Shown here: positions 51,488-61,900 of the stretch, one piece after another
How the letters are laid out: each line of letters opens with the position of its first letter
Numbering within the stretch: position 1 is the stretch's first letter
From: Enhygromyxa salina
GTDB taxonomy: Bacteria; Myxococcota_A; Polyangia; Nannocystales; Nannocystaceae
Length of the DNA: 64,000 nt
NCBI RefSeq assembly: GCF_002994635.1
Contig: NZ_PVNL01000107.1
Coordinates: 1-64,000 of the forward strand
Reading direction: 5' to 3'
The notes under the pieces: generated by a model
The model's input: only the letters and a program-made list of their open reading frames with translations
Database searches by the model: none
What the model was told of the DNA's origin: nothing
Translations under genes and position numbers: made by a program

Positions 51488-51577
51488 CGCAGCTGCACTG
51501 TATCGACTTGGGGCGCCGATGTCTGCCGAATCTGTGCCCGCCGCTGCACGAGCGCCCGGCCCGGAGTATGGTGCGGC

Positions 51578-52639
51578 GTGCTGGCGACAGCGGCCCTCGC
51601 GATCTCGCTGCTGAGCTGGAGCCCGGCCACTGACGCTGGTGAGCTCGAGATCGAGTGGAAGGCTGCGGCCGCTTGCGACGACTCGGCCGCGCTGCGACGC
51701 GAGCTCGGCCGCTATCCACTCGACACTGGCGAGGGTGTCCGGGTCAGCGTGGAGCTGCGGCAGCTCGACGACGACGAGTGGTCGGTCGCGCTGCGGCTTG
51801 GCTTGGCGGATCGGGTGGTCGAGCAGACCTTCGCGGCGCCGTCTTGCGAGCGGGCGATCGCTGCGACGGCGCTCGCGATCGCGACGGCGATCGATCCCGT
51901 TGGTGCCCTCGCCCGTACCTCGCCCGTACCCGAGCCAAAGCTCGAAACCGAGCCACAGCCCGAGACCGAGACCGAATCCGAGCCTGAGCCTGAGCCTGAA
52001 ACCGAGCCCGAGCCGCAGCCCGAAACCGGGTCCAAGCCCAAGCCAAAGCCCAAGCCAAAGCCCGCCCCACAGCCCCCTCGCCGCGACCTCGGCCTGATCA
52101 CCCAGCTCGCCGGTCAGGCCGCCCTGGGCCCGCTCCCGGGCTTCGGACCCGGCATGTTCGGGACGCTCGGCCTGCGCATCGGGGCGACGCGGGTCGAGCT
52201 GGTGAGCAACGTCGGCTTTCCCCGCGTGGTCACCCTGCCCCAGCGCCCCGACGCGGGCGCGCGCATGCACGTGTGGACGCTGGGCTTGCGCGGCTGCGGC
52301 GAGCCCTCGCTGCGCCACGCGTCCGTCGCGTTCCCGATCTGCATCGGCGTCGAGGCGGGCCCGCTCGCTGCCCGCGGATTTGGCCTGGACGACAACAGCC
52401 GAGTCCGCGCGGCCTGGGTCGCGGCAGCGGGCAGCGCAGGCGTGAGCTGGGCGCCCACCCGCGTGTTCGGAGTGTTCGCCGCGGTCGAGGGCTGGGTCGG
52501 AGCGACGCGACCCGTGACCCGGATCGAGGACGCGAGCGTGCTGCATCAGCCAGGGTCTGCGGGGCTGCGCGTGCGAGCGGGCGTCGAGTTTCGCTGGCCG
52601 AACAACCTGTGGCGACGGGGCCACCCACAGGGGTCATGA
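51578..52639 (+). CDS. Exported protein with Pro/Glu/Lys linker and beta-rich C-terminus
   Basis: The GTG at 51578 gives a signal peptide (LATAALAISLLSWSPATDAG). An N-terminal domain of about 110 residues (AACDDSAALRRELGRYPLD; CERAIAATALAIATAID) is followed by a charged low-complexity stretch (EPEPEPETEPEPQPET; KPKPKPKPKPAPQPP) and a C-terminal beta-rich part (GLRIGATRVELVSNVGFPRV; GFGLDDNSRVRAAWVAAAGS), ending in FRW, an outer-membrane-barrel-like end. Such signal-linker-barrel forms are common in myxobacteria. Function unknown. It overlaps the next, convergent gene by 6 bp. Confidence 0.7.
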   Translation: MLATAALAISLLSWSPATDAGELEIEWKAAAACDDSAALRRELGRYPLDTGEGVRVSVELRQLDDDEWSVALRLGLADRVVEQTFAAPSCERAIAATALAIATAIDPVGALARTSPVPEPKLETEPQPETETESEPEPEPETEPEPQPETGSKPKPKPKPKPAPQPPRRDLGLITQLAGQAALGPLPGFGPGMFGTLGLRIGATRVELVSNVGFPRVVTLPQRPDAGARMHVWTLGLRGCGEPSLRHASVAFPICIGVEAGPLAARGFGLDDNSRVRAAWVAAAGSAGVSWAPTRVFGVFAAVEGWVGATRPVTRIEDASVLHQPGSAGLRVRAGVEFRWPNNLWRRGHPQGS

Positions 52640-53701
52640 CGAGACGAGCTCGCGGACCGCTCGCGCGACCCGCTCGAGGTCTGCGCGGCCGTAGCGGGCG
52701 TCGCAGTGGAGGGCCAGCAGCCGATCCGCGAGGGCGCAGCTGGCTGCAAACCGAGCGCGATGACCGACGAAGGGATCGAGATCCCACAGCAGGGCCGGAT
52801 AGATGTTGCGGGCGATCAGCCCCGCCCGCAGCGCGTCGCGCCGGGCCCGGGTGTCGAGGCGCAGGACGCAGGCGAACGGCGCGAGGCCTCCCCGACTTCG
52901 TGGGTCTGGCTCGAGCACCTCGACCGCGCCGTCGAGCGTGCGAATGAAGTGGACAAAATTATTCCGCCGATCCTCCCGCAGCCGCTTCACCTCCAGGGCG
53001 CCGAGCAGCGCCCGACTCGTCGGGCTGATCCCGACGCCGCCCAGCGCCCCGAGGGTCCGCTCTCCGGCGAGCGCGAGCTCGCGAAACGTCGCCTTGTCGA
53101 CGGCATGCCCGTCGAGATAGAGCCGCTTGAGCAGCATCGCCGACAGCTTGGCGGCGGCCGGCTCACACGGCGCAGGGGCGGCGGGCAGCGGCGCGCCCAC
53201 CGGTGACCACAGCAGCGCCCCGTCAGGCAGCGGCAGGCTCTTGCGCAGCGACGCGAACGCATAGTCGGCGTCGCACGCCACGGCCCACGGCCCGCAGGGA
53301 TCATGGGTGTGATCATCGATGACGACCAGCCCCGCCGCGCGCAGGTCCACCGCCGGGCTTGGCCCACGCAGGCCGAAGTAGTTGATCCGCACGACCGCGT
53401 CGCCCGGCTTCGCCAGCTCGAGCAGCTTCGCAGGATCGAACGGCTGACCCGGGTGATCCGGATGATCCGGATAGCTGCGCAGCGACGCGCCCGCGGCCGC
53501 AGTCAGCTCCTCACACACGTAGCTGGGCAGCCACACCCGGGCAAACCCGCGCTGCTCGACCAGCGCCGCGAGGGCCCCGCGACCGCTCGCGTACGCGCAG
53601 CCGGCCCGGTCGAGCAGCCACGCTCGCTCGGGGTCGTCGGCAACCACGGCGCCAGGCTGCCAGTGAAACTCAGACCCAAATTCCCAGCGCGCGTCGATCA
53701 T
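52634..53701 (-). CDS. DegT/DnrJ/EryC1-type PLP aminotransferase-like protein
   Basis: From the ATG at 53701 the 355-residue protein shows the sugar aminotransferase pattern: ASGRGALAALVEQRGFARVW, LPSYVCEELT, the PLP-anchoring ADYAFASLRKSLPLPDGALL with a Lys candidate, and DHTHDPCGPWAVA. Family members aminate nucleotide sugars or are regulators. It is isolated from other polysaccharide genes, so its substrate is unknown. The frame extends upstream into the metzincin lipoprotein gene without sense. Confidence 0.78.
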   Translation of the reverse strand: MIDARWEFGSEFHWQPGAVVADDPERAWLLDRAGCAYASGRGALAALVEQRGFARVWLPSYVCEELTAAAGASLRSYPDHPDHPGQPFDPAKLLELAKPGDAVVRINYFGLRGPSPAVDLRAAGLVVIDDHTHDPCGPWAVACDADYAFASLRKSLPLPDGALLWSPVGAPLPAAPAPCEPAAAKLSAMLLKRLYLDGHAVDKATFRELALAGERTLGALGGVGISPTSRALLGALEVKRLREDRRNNFVHFIRTLDGAVEVLEPDPRSRGGLAPFACVLRLDTRARRDALRAGLIARNIYPALLWDLDPFVGHRARFAASCALADRLLALHCDARYGRADLERVARAVRELVSS

Positions 53702-53729
53702 CTTGGCCTCCCAGGTTGGCCGCCAACCC

Positions 53730-54638
53730 CTACTGCTTGGCCGCGTCGATGTCGGCCAGACACGCGGCGTCGAACTTGACCGGAGGCATGCCACTCACCA
53801 GTCGATCGAGGATCGAGTCGAGCGCGTCGGTGCTCGCGTACGCCCAGTACATGACGCAGTCGGAGCTCGCGTCGTGATCGCCGTGATCTGGGTCGGGGTC
53901 GCGGTGATCCTCGACCATGGGCAGGCCATTGTCGACCAGCCCGATCACGTGGCCGAGCTCGTGAACCCAGATCAAATACTCGGCCTCCCGACACAGCTGG
54001 TCTTGCAGCGGCCCCAAGATCGCGCTCATGCAGTTGGTCTGGATCGTGTCCTTGAACATCATGATCGTCGAGCCCCACGCGTAGCCCAGGATCGCGCCGG
54101 ACATCTCATCGTCCTCCGACGCGTGGCCGTCGACGAACATCACGTGGATCTTGACGGCGTCATCGGAGATCTCGAGGTTGCGATACTCGGCCGCAGCCTG
54201 GGCGCGAGCGCTGGGCGTCCACGCGCCATCGCCCTTGGGCGGCGTGATCTCCTCGTCCCAGACGACCTCGATCCCCGCGGGCTTGTCGAGGATCCCCGAG
54301 AACAGCGTCACGATGTCGTCGGCGACCTCGGGCCGGGGTTCGAAGCCCGGGGTCGAGTCGAGCTCGATCACCAGCCGCGGGTACGGGTCGCTGCGAATCA
54401 GCTGGGCCCACTGCGGGAGCGGCTCGGCCGTGTCGCCCGTGTCGCCGTCACCGGTGTCTGCGTCCGCGGACTCGCCCTCGGACCCATCGTCCCCGGTCTC
54501 GCCTCCGCTCGTGGTGCCGCCCGTGTCCATCTCGGCACCCGAGGCATCGGCGCCGCCCGTGGCCTCGAGCCCGACCCCGTCATCGGCACAGGCGAACAAG
54601 CTGAGCGAGACCAAGGCCAGCGAAGACATGCGAGGCAT
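53730..54638 (-). CDS. Metzincin-like metalloprotease lipoprotein
   Basis: The protein (302 residues) has a lipoprotein signal (SLALVSLSLFAC), an acidic/Thr-Ser-Gly linker, and a zinc protease-type motif VHELGHVIGLVDNGLPMVED, continuing HRDPDPDHGDHDASSD. The extended HExxHxxGxxD/H spacing plus a Met-turn-like CVMYW fits metzincins, although the third ligand is not certain among the following His. It probably acts outside the cell on proteins. The gene stands between the aminotransferase and beta-helix genes, on the same strand. Confidence 0.75.
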   Translation of the reverse strand: MPRMSSLALVSLSLFACADDGVGLEATGGADASGAEMDTGGTTSGGETGDDGSEGESADADTGDGDTGDTAEPLPQWAQLIRSDPYPRLVIELDSTPGFEPRPEVADDIVTLFSGILDKPAGIEVVWDEEITPPKGDGAWTPSARAQAAAEYRNLEISDDAVKIHVMFVDGHASEDDEMSGAILGYAWGSTIMMFKDTIQTNCMSAILGPLQDQLCREAEYLIWVHELGHVIGLVDNGLPMVEDHRDPDPDHGDHDASSDCVMYWAYASTDALDSILDRLVSGMPPVKFDAACLADIDAAKQ

Positions 54639-54858
54639 CTCGATAAGCTACCGACCCTGTGCCAGGGCGCAAGCTGGATGGCCGAGCACCGCTCCTCGCG
54701 GACCGTGGCTTCGCTGCTCGCAGTGGCTCTGGGGGCGCTGAGCCACCGACGGGCAGACCCGAACCTGGTTTGCGCTGGTGATGGTGAGCACTGGTTGCCA
54801 CGCGGTGCGTCGCGGTCGGATTCGCTCAACCCCCTGCGCCGGGTGCGTGCGGTGGTCG

Positions 54859-56427
54859 CTATGGCTCGACTTCGAGCGCGCCGAGGCTGGGCGGATCCGC
54901 GAAGCAGCGGTTCTCGAGGTCACCGCCGAGCTCGGCGAGCGAGCTCCCGGCGGCGATCGCTGGGCTGCCTGGCTCGAGGTGAAGATTCGCGCTGGGATCG
55001 ACGAACAGCGGATCTTGGCCGATGATCCCGCCCTGCTCCGCGACCGGCAGGCCGCCCGGCGGGTTGGACTGGGCCGGATCATCGTAGCGGTACCACAGGT
55101 TGGTCGCGATCGAGAATGAGCCCGGATCCGTGTTGCCGCCGACGTTGACCGCCACGCCGACCTGCCCGTCAAAGTACACGATGTTGTTGATGAACCGCCC
55201 ATTGCTGGCCGGCAAGAACTCATACTCTTGGGTCGACGTCGTCTCTTGCAGGATCCGAAACACCCAATTCGTCGGACTATGAATCACGTTGTTGGCCACC
55301 AAACAATCAACACAGCCAACAAACGCAACTGGCGCGATGCCGCCGCGGAACACATTGGCGATCACGCGAATATCACGGGCTTCGACGTTGGGCTGATCCA
55401 TCGACAGCGGCGGGCGGAAGAACTCGAAGCCGGTCGAGCCGCCCATGTTGATCGCCCGCTGGCCGGCATCGTCGAACAGGTTCGCGCGGATCTCGATGTC
55501 CGCGGCGCCACCCTTGCTCTGCACGGCGCCGCCCCCCGCGCTGAGATCCGAGAAGTTGTTGGCGTAGATCAACCCGCGGTGACAGCCAACATGATCGATC
55601 GCGCTGCCCGAGCCACCGCCGCCGCAGCGGGAGAATTCACTGTTGAGCACCCAGTAGTCGTCGAGCCCGGACAGCTTCAAGCAGTCTTGATTGCCGCCCG
55701 CGCCGATGTCGTGAATCCATAGATCTCGAAACACGATGAAGCGCGCGGCGTCGGGATCATCGAGGTTCCCCCCGTCGTCGGCGTTGATGCCGTTTTGGGT
55801 GGCGTTGGTCACCTCGAGATCGTGAATGACCACGTAGCGGGCTGAGCTGAGCTGAAAGGCTTGACCGCCGCCGTCGATCACCGGGCGGGCTTCACCCTCG
55901 GCGCCGCCGATCCAGATCGGCGCAGCCTCCGTGCCCGCGAGGTTGGCCATGTAGCCGCCACCCGGGTAGGTGCCCGCGTGAACGACGACAGCCGCCCCCG
56001 GGCTCGCGAGCCCCGCCGCGAACTCGATCGTCGCGCAGGGCATGTCGGCGGCGCCACAGGCTTGGGCGTTGGCACCGTTGGTCGCCACGTGGATCTGCAC
56101 GCTGGGTCGCTTGCCGTCCTCGAAGGTCGTGGGCGCGCCGCAGCCTGGATCCCCGTCTCCGTCTCCGTCTCCGTCTCCGTCTCCGTCGCCGTCTCCCGGA
56201 TCTCCATCGCCATCGCCCGGGTCCCCGTCGCCATCGCCATCGCCCGGGTCCCCGTCGCCATCGCCTGGATCTCCGTCGCCCGGATCTCCGTCACCGTCGC
56301 CCGGGTTGGTCTCGCTGGCGTCCCCGCCCCCGACCTCCGTGGCCCCGCTGTCGCCGCAGCCGAAGGTCAGCGCGGTCGACACGATCAGCAAGGTTCGAGC
56401 GTGGTGAAGCATGCCAGAGCGTCCCAT
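54859..56427 (-). CDS. Right-handed beta-helix lipoprotein with Gly-Asp tract
   Basis: The 522-residue protein has a lipoprotein signal (TLLIVSTALTFGC), a very long GDGDGDP linker (about 45-95) and then a pectate-lyase-like parallel beta-helix with repeated rungs (VVVHAGTYPGGGYMANL; ARYVVIHDLEVTNATQNGI; GLIYANNFSDLSAGGGAVQS; CLVANNVIHSPTNWVF). The C-terminus has the family ending (DPLFVDPSANLHLEPGSPAI), often seen in choice-of-anchor proteins and polysaccharide lyase-like proteins. Catalytic residues cannot be assigned. A second Met at 56412 could be the start. Confidence 0.82.
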   Translation of the reverse strand: MGRSGMLHHARTLLIVSTALTFGCGDSGATEVGGGDASETNPGDGDGDPGDGDPGDGDGDPGDGDGDGDPGDGDGDPGDGDGDGDGDGDGDGDPGCGAPTTFEDGKRPSVQIHVATNGANAQACGAADMPCATIEFAAGLASPGAAVVVHAGTYPGGGYMANLAGTEAAPIWIGGAEGEARPVIDGGGQAFQLSSARYVVIHDLEVTNATQNGINADDGGNLDDPDAARFIVFRDLWIHDIGAGGNQDCLKLSGLDDYWVLNSEFSRCGGGGSGSAIDHVGCHRGLIYANNFSDLSAGGGAVQSKGGAADIEIRANLFDDAGQRAINMGGSTGFEFFRPPLSMDQPNVEARDIRVIANVFRGGIAPVAFVGCVDCLVANNVIHSPTNWVFRILQETTSTQEYEFLPASNGRFINNIVYFDGQVGVAVNVGGNTDPGSFSIATNLWYRYDDPAQSNPPGGLPVAEQGGIIGQDPLFVDPSANLHLEPGSPAIAAGSSLAELGGDLENRCFADPPSLGALEVEP

Positions 56428-56527
56428 ATCTGCGCGCGAGTGAGCGTCGCCCAGCGCGCGGTGATTTCTGAGGATCCTCTCAGCCTGCTCTCAGACATGC
56501 GCTGCCCGCCTGTGCCATGAGACGGCG

Positions 56528-57814
56528 GTGCACGCCTCGACGCTGGTGCTTGCCTTGCTCCTCACCCCACCCGCCCCGGCGCCCACGGCCGACGAGCACC
56601 ACCACGGCGTCGTCGAGCTCACGGGGCCTGCGTTGACCTTCGACGAGAGCCTGGGCGCGACGGCCAGCACCGCGTGGGTGCGTGGGCTCGAGGAGTCGGC
56701 GCAGCGAAAGCGTGAGCTCGATCAGTCGATCCCTCGGGTCACGAGCGGTCCACAGGTCCAGGTCATGCCTGGTGCGCGGGTGTATCCGAGCGAGGTCACC
56801 GGGTTCGAGATCCAGGTGACGGCGACCCAGGCGTGGAGCCTGGATGGATACGGTCGCAAGCGGATCGCGGCGGCCAAGAGCGAGACCGAGGTCATCGAGG
56901 TCGAGGCCCGGGCCCAGGCGCTCGAGCAGCAGCTCGCGGCCGCGCACGCGTGGATCCGACTGCACGCGGTCGAGCTCGAGCTCGAGCTCGCCAAGTCCGA
57001 GCTCGCGTCGATGCAAGAGCTGGTCGCAACCATGATCCGCGCGCAAGAGGCCGGGGTGGTCACGCGCGCGGACGTGGCCCAGAGCCGGGTCCTGCACGCG
57101 CAGGCCGAGGCCCACGTCAATGATCTACAGGGCGCCGTCCATGATCTGGGCCTGGTGTTGGCCCGCGAGACCGGCAGCGACGCGAGCAAGCCGCTGGTGA
57201 CGCGCGGCGACTTTCCGAACATCACGCTGCCGAGCGAGGACGAGCTGCGGCGGCGCTTCGCCGAGCTCGACTCGCTGCCGGCCGTGGCCAAGCAGCGGCT
57301 CCTCGCTCGCAGTGAGCGGGCCCGGGCCGCCGAGGCCAAGGCCGCGAGCGCGACCAGCCTGAACGCGGGGTTCTCAGTTCAGCGCGAGGCCGGGTCCGAC
57401 GTGGTGGTGTTCGGCGTGCTGGGGGCCAACGTCAGCGTCGGCGCGGGGGCTCGAACGCAGGGCCAGGCGACCGCGGCAGCGCGGCGCGCCGAGGCTGAGG
57501 CCGAGGCGACCGCGCTCGCGCTGCAGGCCACGCTGACCACGGCGATGCACGAGCTTCACCACACCCAGGGCCAGCTCGAGATCCTCGGCGAACACTCGCT
57601 GCCCGCCCACGCGGCGCTGGTCGCCAGCCGCGAGCAGGCGCTCGCCATGGGCGAGGGCACCCAGGCCGAGCTGCTCCGCGCCCGCGCCGAGCACAGCGCG
57701 ATCAACCGCGACTATTTGGAGGCCCAAGCGGAGTGGGTGTGGGCGCGCGTGGAGGTCTGGCTGTACTACGAGGCGTTCGTCGCCGAGCAGCGCGACGGCG
57801 AGGGGTCGCGATGA
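56528..57814 (+). CDS. TolC-like outer membrane factor of heavy-metal efflux
   Basis: The GTG at 56528 opens a signal peptide (LVLALLLTPPAPAPTA). The 428-residue protein is largely helical with OEP-type repeats (QLAAAHAWIRLHAVELELEL; ATTMHELHHTQGQLEILG-like segment near 540-600 bp before the end), matching the CusC/CzcC channel of tripartite pumps. It traverses the outer membrane and periplasm with the downstream adaptor and pump. First gene of an operon; its stop overlaps the next start (ATGA). Confidence 0.85.
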   Translation: MHASTLVLALLLTPPAPAPTADEHHHGVVELTGPALTFDESLGATASTAWVRGLEESAQRKRELDQSIPRVTSGPQVQVMPGARVYPSEVTGFEIQVTATQAWSLDGYGRKRIAAAKSETEVIEVEARAQALEQQLAAAHAWIRLHAVELELELAKSELASMQELVATMIRAQEAGVVTRADVAQSRVLHAQAEAHVNDLQGAVHDLGLVLARETGSDASKPLVTRGDFPNITLPSEDELRRRFAELDSLPAVAKQRLLARSERARAAEAKAASATSLNAGFSVQREAGSDVVVFGVLGANVSVGAGARTQGQATAAARRAEAEAEATALALQATLTTAMHELHHTQGQLEILGEHSLPAHAALVASREQALAMGEGTQAELLRARAEHSAINRDYLEAQAEWVWARVEVWLYYEAFVAEQRDGEGSR

Positions 57815-58971
57815 CGCGCAGGGCTCGAGCCGCGACGCTGCTGCTCGCGTGGGCCGGGTTGGCAGGCTGCGCGCCACCGGGCGAGCCGGATGACGAGCAT
57901 GACGAGCATGCCGAGCATGCCGAGCATGCCGAGCATGCCGAGCATGCCGAGCACGCGCAGTCGACCACCTGGGTCCGCGTCGCCCAGGCCACCGACGCCA
58001 GCTTGCTCGAGCTCCCTGCACGGATCGTCGCCTCGCCCGACAGCCACGCCCACCTCGACGCGCCGCTGCAGGGAACGGTGGTCTCCGCGTCGGTCCGGAC
58101 CGGCGATCGAGTCGAGATCGGCGACCCGATCGTCGAGCTGCGGATCCCCGCGGTGCTCGAGGCCGCGGCCGTGCTGGCGGGCACCAGCAAGCAGATCGGC
58201 TCGCACAAGGCCCGCCGCGAGCGACTCGAAGAGCTGCGCGCGGCCGGGCTCGTCGGCGCCACCGAGGTGTTCGACGTCGACACTGGCCTGGGACGGCTCT
58301 CGGCCGAGCGCCGGCTCGCGCTGGCGACGCTGGCCGCGGTCGGCGTCGACGCCAGCGAGCGCGGCGAGGTGCTGGTGCGCGGCACGGTGGTACTCACGGC
58401 TCCGGTCGCGGGCGTGGTCGCGCAGCTCGACGCGATCCCCGGCGAGGTGGTCGAGCCCGGCGAGAAGCTGGCGCGGATCTTGGGCCAGGGCCCCGCGCGG
58501 ATCGAGGTCGCGTTCGGCACCGGGCACCCCGAGCGCAGCCCACAGTTCGCAGGCGCGACGCTCGAGTTCGAGGGCCTCGACGGCAGCCGCGTCACGCTCG
58601 CGGCGACGCCCGTCGCGACCGCCGTCGAGCCCGGGCTTGGCCGGGTCCTGGCCTGGTACGAGACAGCGGAGGCGATCGAGCTCCCCGACGGCGTGCGCGG
58701 TCGCGTGCAGGTCCGCAGCGGCGACGCGTCACTGCTCGAGGTCCCCCGCGCGGCCCTGCGCCTGCTCGAGGGCCGCGCGTGGGTCGGACGGCGTCCGCAG
58801 GGCGACGGCCCGCCCGAGATGATCGAGGTCCAGGTCCTGCGCAGCGTCGGCAGCTCGGCGCTGATCCACAGCGAGGCGCTCGCGGTCGACGATGAGATCG
58901 CCGCCGACGCGAGCACGGTCTTGATGATCGGTCGGGATCCCGAGTCGCTCGGCGGAGGGCACTCGCATTGA
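57811..58971 (+). CDS. RND efflux periplasmic adaptor (CzcB/CusB-like), His-rich lipoprotein
   Basis: The ATG at 57811 gives a 386-residue lipoprotein (ATLLLAWAGLAGC) whose mature N-terminus has seven Glu-His units (DEHDEHAEHAEHAEHAEH...), a likely metal-binding string. The adaptor domains follow: SPDSHAHLDAPLQGTVVSAS, VRTGDRVEIGDPIVELRIPA (lipoyl-like half), a helical hairpin, then VVLTAPVAGVVAQLDAIPGE and PGEKLARILGQGPARIEVA. The C-terminus ends GGGHSH. The protein bridges pump and channel and may capture or sense divalent metal. Stop overlaps the pump's TTG start. Confidence 0.88.
   Translation: MTRRARAATLLLAWAGLAGCAPPGEPDDEHDEHAEHAEHAEHAEHAEHAQSTTWVRVAQATDASLLELPARIVASPDSHAHLDAPLQGTVVSASVRTGDRVEIGDPIVELRIPAVLEAAAVLAGTSKQIGSHKARRERLEELRAAGLVGATEVFDVDTGLGRLSAERRLALATLAAVGVDASERGEVLVRGTVVLTAPVAGVVAQLDAIPGEVVEPGEKLARILGQGPARIEVAFGTGHPERSPQFAGATLEFEGLDGSRVTLAATPVATAVEPGLGRVLAWYETAEAIELPDGVRGRVQVRSGDASLLEVPRAALRLLEGRAWVGRRPQGDGPPEMIEVQVLRSVGSSALIHSEALAVDDEIAADASTVLMIGRDPESLGGGHSH
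57892..57954. repeat. 9-bp tandem repeat (gmcgagcat x7) encoding Glu-His units
   Basis: Seven adjacent 9-bp units (gacgagcat twice, gccgagcat four times, then gccgagcac) encode the Glu-His-rich N-terminus of the adaptor. Unit gain or loss preserves frame and would change metal-binding capacity. Confidence 0.9.
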
Positions 58972-61900
58972 GCGGAGATCCGCAACAGGCCGAGCGCGGC
59001 GTGCTCGCGGCGATCGTGGCCTGGTCGGTCCGCCATCGCGCGCTCGTGCTCGCGACCGTGTTCGCGTTCGCGGTGGTCGGGCTGATCGCGGCCCGCGAGC
59101 TCGAGCTCGACGCGCTCCCGGACGTGACCGGCAACCAGGTCGTGATCCTGACCAACGCCCCGGGCCTGACCCCCAGCGAGATCGAGCGCACGGTCACCCG
59201 CCCGGTCGAGGTCGCGGTCGGCGGGCTCCCGGGCCTGATCGAGCAGCGCTCGCTGTCTCGCTATGGCATCTCGTCGGTCACCGCCGTGTTCGCCGACGAC
59301 GTCGACCCGTGGTTGGCCCGCCAGCAGGTGGCCGAGCGGATCGCCGCCGTCGAAGATCTGCCGATCGGCGTCGCCCAGCCCGAGCTGGGGCCCCACTCGG
59401 GCGGCCTCGGCGAGGTCGTGCAGCTGTCGATCCACTCGACCGAGCGCTCGCCTACCGAGCTCTACGAGCTGATCGTCTTGCAGCTCGCCCCCCCGCTGCG
59501 CGCGACCCCGGGCGTGGTCGAGGTCAACATCTGGGGCGGCGCGCGCCGGACCCTGGATGTGATCGCCGATCCCGTCGCGCTGGCCCAGGCTGGCGTGAGC
59601 CTCGACGAGCTCGCGGCCACGCTGCGCGACAGCACCGGCGCCGCGGCCGGCTCGACGCTCCCGGCCGGACCCGGTCAGGCGCTGCTGCGCGGGGTGTTCT
59701 GGCCGACGCGGGCGTCCGAGCTGGGCGCTGTTGCGATCGAGTCGCAGCGCCACGGCGAGCTCGAGCCTGGTGAGCGCGAGCCCGGCGACGATCACGGACA
59801 GACCCTGCGCGTCGCGGAGCTGGCCAAGGTCGTCGAGGGCGCGCGACCGCGGATCGGGGCGGCGACCGCCAACGGCCGCGGCGAGACGGTCTACGTGATG
59901 ATCCAGATGCAGCGCGACGCCAACGCCCTGCAGCTGACCGATCGCATTCACGAGCTGATGCCCTCGCTGAAGGCCGCGCTGCCCGAGGACGTGACGATCG
60001 ACGTCGTCTACGACCGCAGCGTGCTGGTCGAGGCCACGCTCGAGACCGTGGCGTTCAACCTGCTCGAGGGCGCGGCCTTGGTGGTCATCGTGCTGCTCTT
60101 GATGCTCGGCAGCGTGCGCGCGGGGCTGCTGGTCGCGGCCGTGATCCCGCTGTCGATGCTCGGCGCGGTCGTGGGCATGGTCTCGTTCGACGTGCCCGGC
60201 AACCTGATGAGCCTGGGCGCGATCGACTTTGGCCTGCTGGTCGACGGCGCGGTGGTCATGGTCGAGCGGGTGTTTCACGAGCGACGCGCGGCCGCGAGCG
60301 GCGAGGCCGATACCGAGACCGGGCCCGATCGCAGCGCGCAGGTGGTCGCGTCCATGCAGGCGATCGCCCGCCCGATGACGCTCTCGGTCCTGATCATCGT
60401 GCTGGTCTACGTGCCGATCCTGACCCTGCAGGGGGTCGACGGGGCGATGTTCCGACCGATGGCGATGACCGTCGTGTTCGCGCTGCTGACCTCGCTGGTC
60501 CTGGCGCTGACCTTCACGCCAGCGGCCGCGAGCTTCCTCGGGCCTTCCAGCCTCCCCAAGCGAGATCCCGCCCTGGTCCGGCTGGCGACGCGGATCTACC
60601 GGCCGCTGCTCGACGCTGCGATCGCCCGGCCCGTGATCATCGCGGCGCTCAGCGTCGCCCTGCTCGCGTCCGGCACGCTCGCGTTCATGCGCAGCGGGAC
60701 CGCCTTCATCCCGCAGCTCGACGAGGGCGATCTGGTCATCCAGACCACCCGACCGCCCGACATCTCGCTCGAGACCGCGGTCGCCGAGGCCGGTCGGCTC
60801 GAGGCCGCCGCGCTCACGATCCCCGAGGTCGTGGCCGTGGCCAGCCGGATCGGCAGCCCCGAGGTTGCGACCGACATCATGGGCCTCGAGCAGGCCGACG
60901 TGTTCGTCGACCTGCTCCCGCGCGAGCAGTGGCGCGCAGGCCTGACCCGCGAGCAGCTGATCGCCGAGATCGACGACGCGATCAGCCGCGAGGCACCAGG
61001 CGCCAACCCAGGCTACACGCAGCCGATCCAGATGCGCTTCAACGAGCTGCTCGGCGGCTCGGTGACCGACGTCGCGCTCAGCATCTACGGCGAGGATCAG
61101 GCGCTGCTGCGGGCCACGGCCGAGCGGGTCGAGTCGCTGCTGGTCACGATCCCCGGCGCCGAGGACGTCAAGATCTTGGCCCCGCCGGCCGTGTCGCTGA
61201 TCGAGGTGCGCCCACGTCTGCTCGAGACCTCGCGGCTCGACATGCGCCCGGCCGAGGTGCTCGACATCGTCGCGGCGCTGCGCATGGGCATCGAGGTTGG
61301 CGAGACCTGGGACGGGCCCGTGCGCGTGCCGATCCGGCTGCGCCTCGATCACCAGGGCGACGCGTTCAGCCTCGGCGACATCGCTATCGCGACCCCATCC
61401 GGCGAGGTCGTGCCGCTGTCGCGCGTGGCCGAGATCCACCACCTCGAGACCCCTGCGCTGGTCAACCGCCAGGCCGGCCAGCGGCGGATCATCGTCGGCT
61501 TCAACGTGCGCGGGGCCGAGCTCGGCGACGTCGTTCAGGCCGCGCAGGCCAAGATCGACGTCGAGCTGGGCCGCGCCGAGGGCATGCGCCTGGTCTGGGG
61601 CGGCCAGTACGAGCAGCTCGAGCAGGCCCGGGCGCGGCTGCTGGTGGTCGTGCCGATCGTGCTCGGCCTGATGTTCGCCCTGCTGATCATCGTGTTTCGG
61701 CGGCTGGGGCCGGCCGCGATCATCTTCCTGAACGTGCCGTTCGCGGGCGTGGGTGGAGCGCTGGCGCTGTGGGCCCGAGCCATGCCGATCTCGATCTCGG
61801 CGGCGATCGGCTTCATCGCGCTGTCGGGCATCGCGGTGCTCAACGGCGTGGTCTTGATGTCGAGCGTGGTCGCGCGCGAGGCCGCTGGCGACAGTCCCCG

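Noticed and set aside
57702..61442. A 1246-codon open frame on the minus strand
   Set aside because: It lies antisense to the adaptor and RND pump genes; the high GC content keeps shadow frames open, and the translation is Arg/Asp/Gln-rich low-complexity without any domain.
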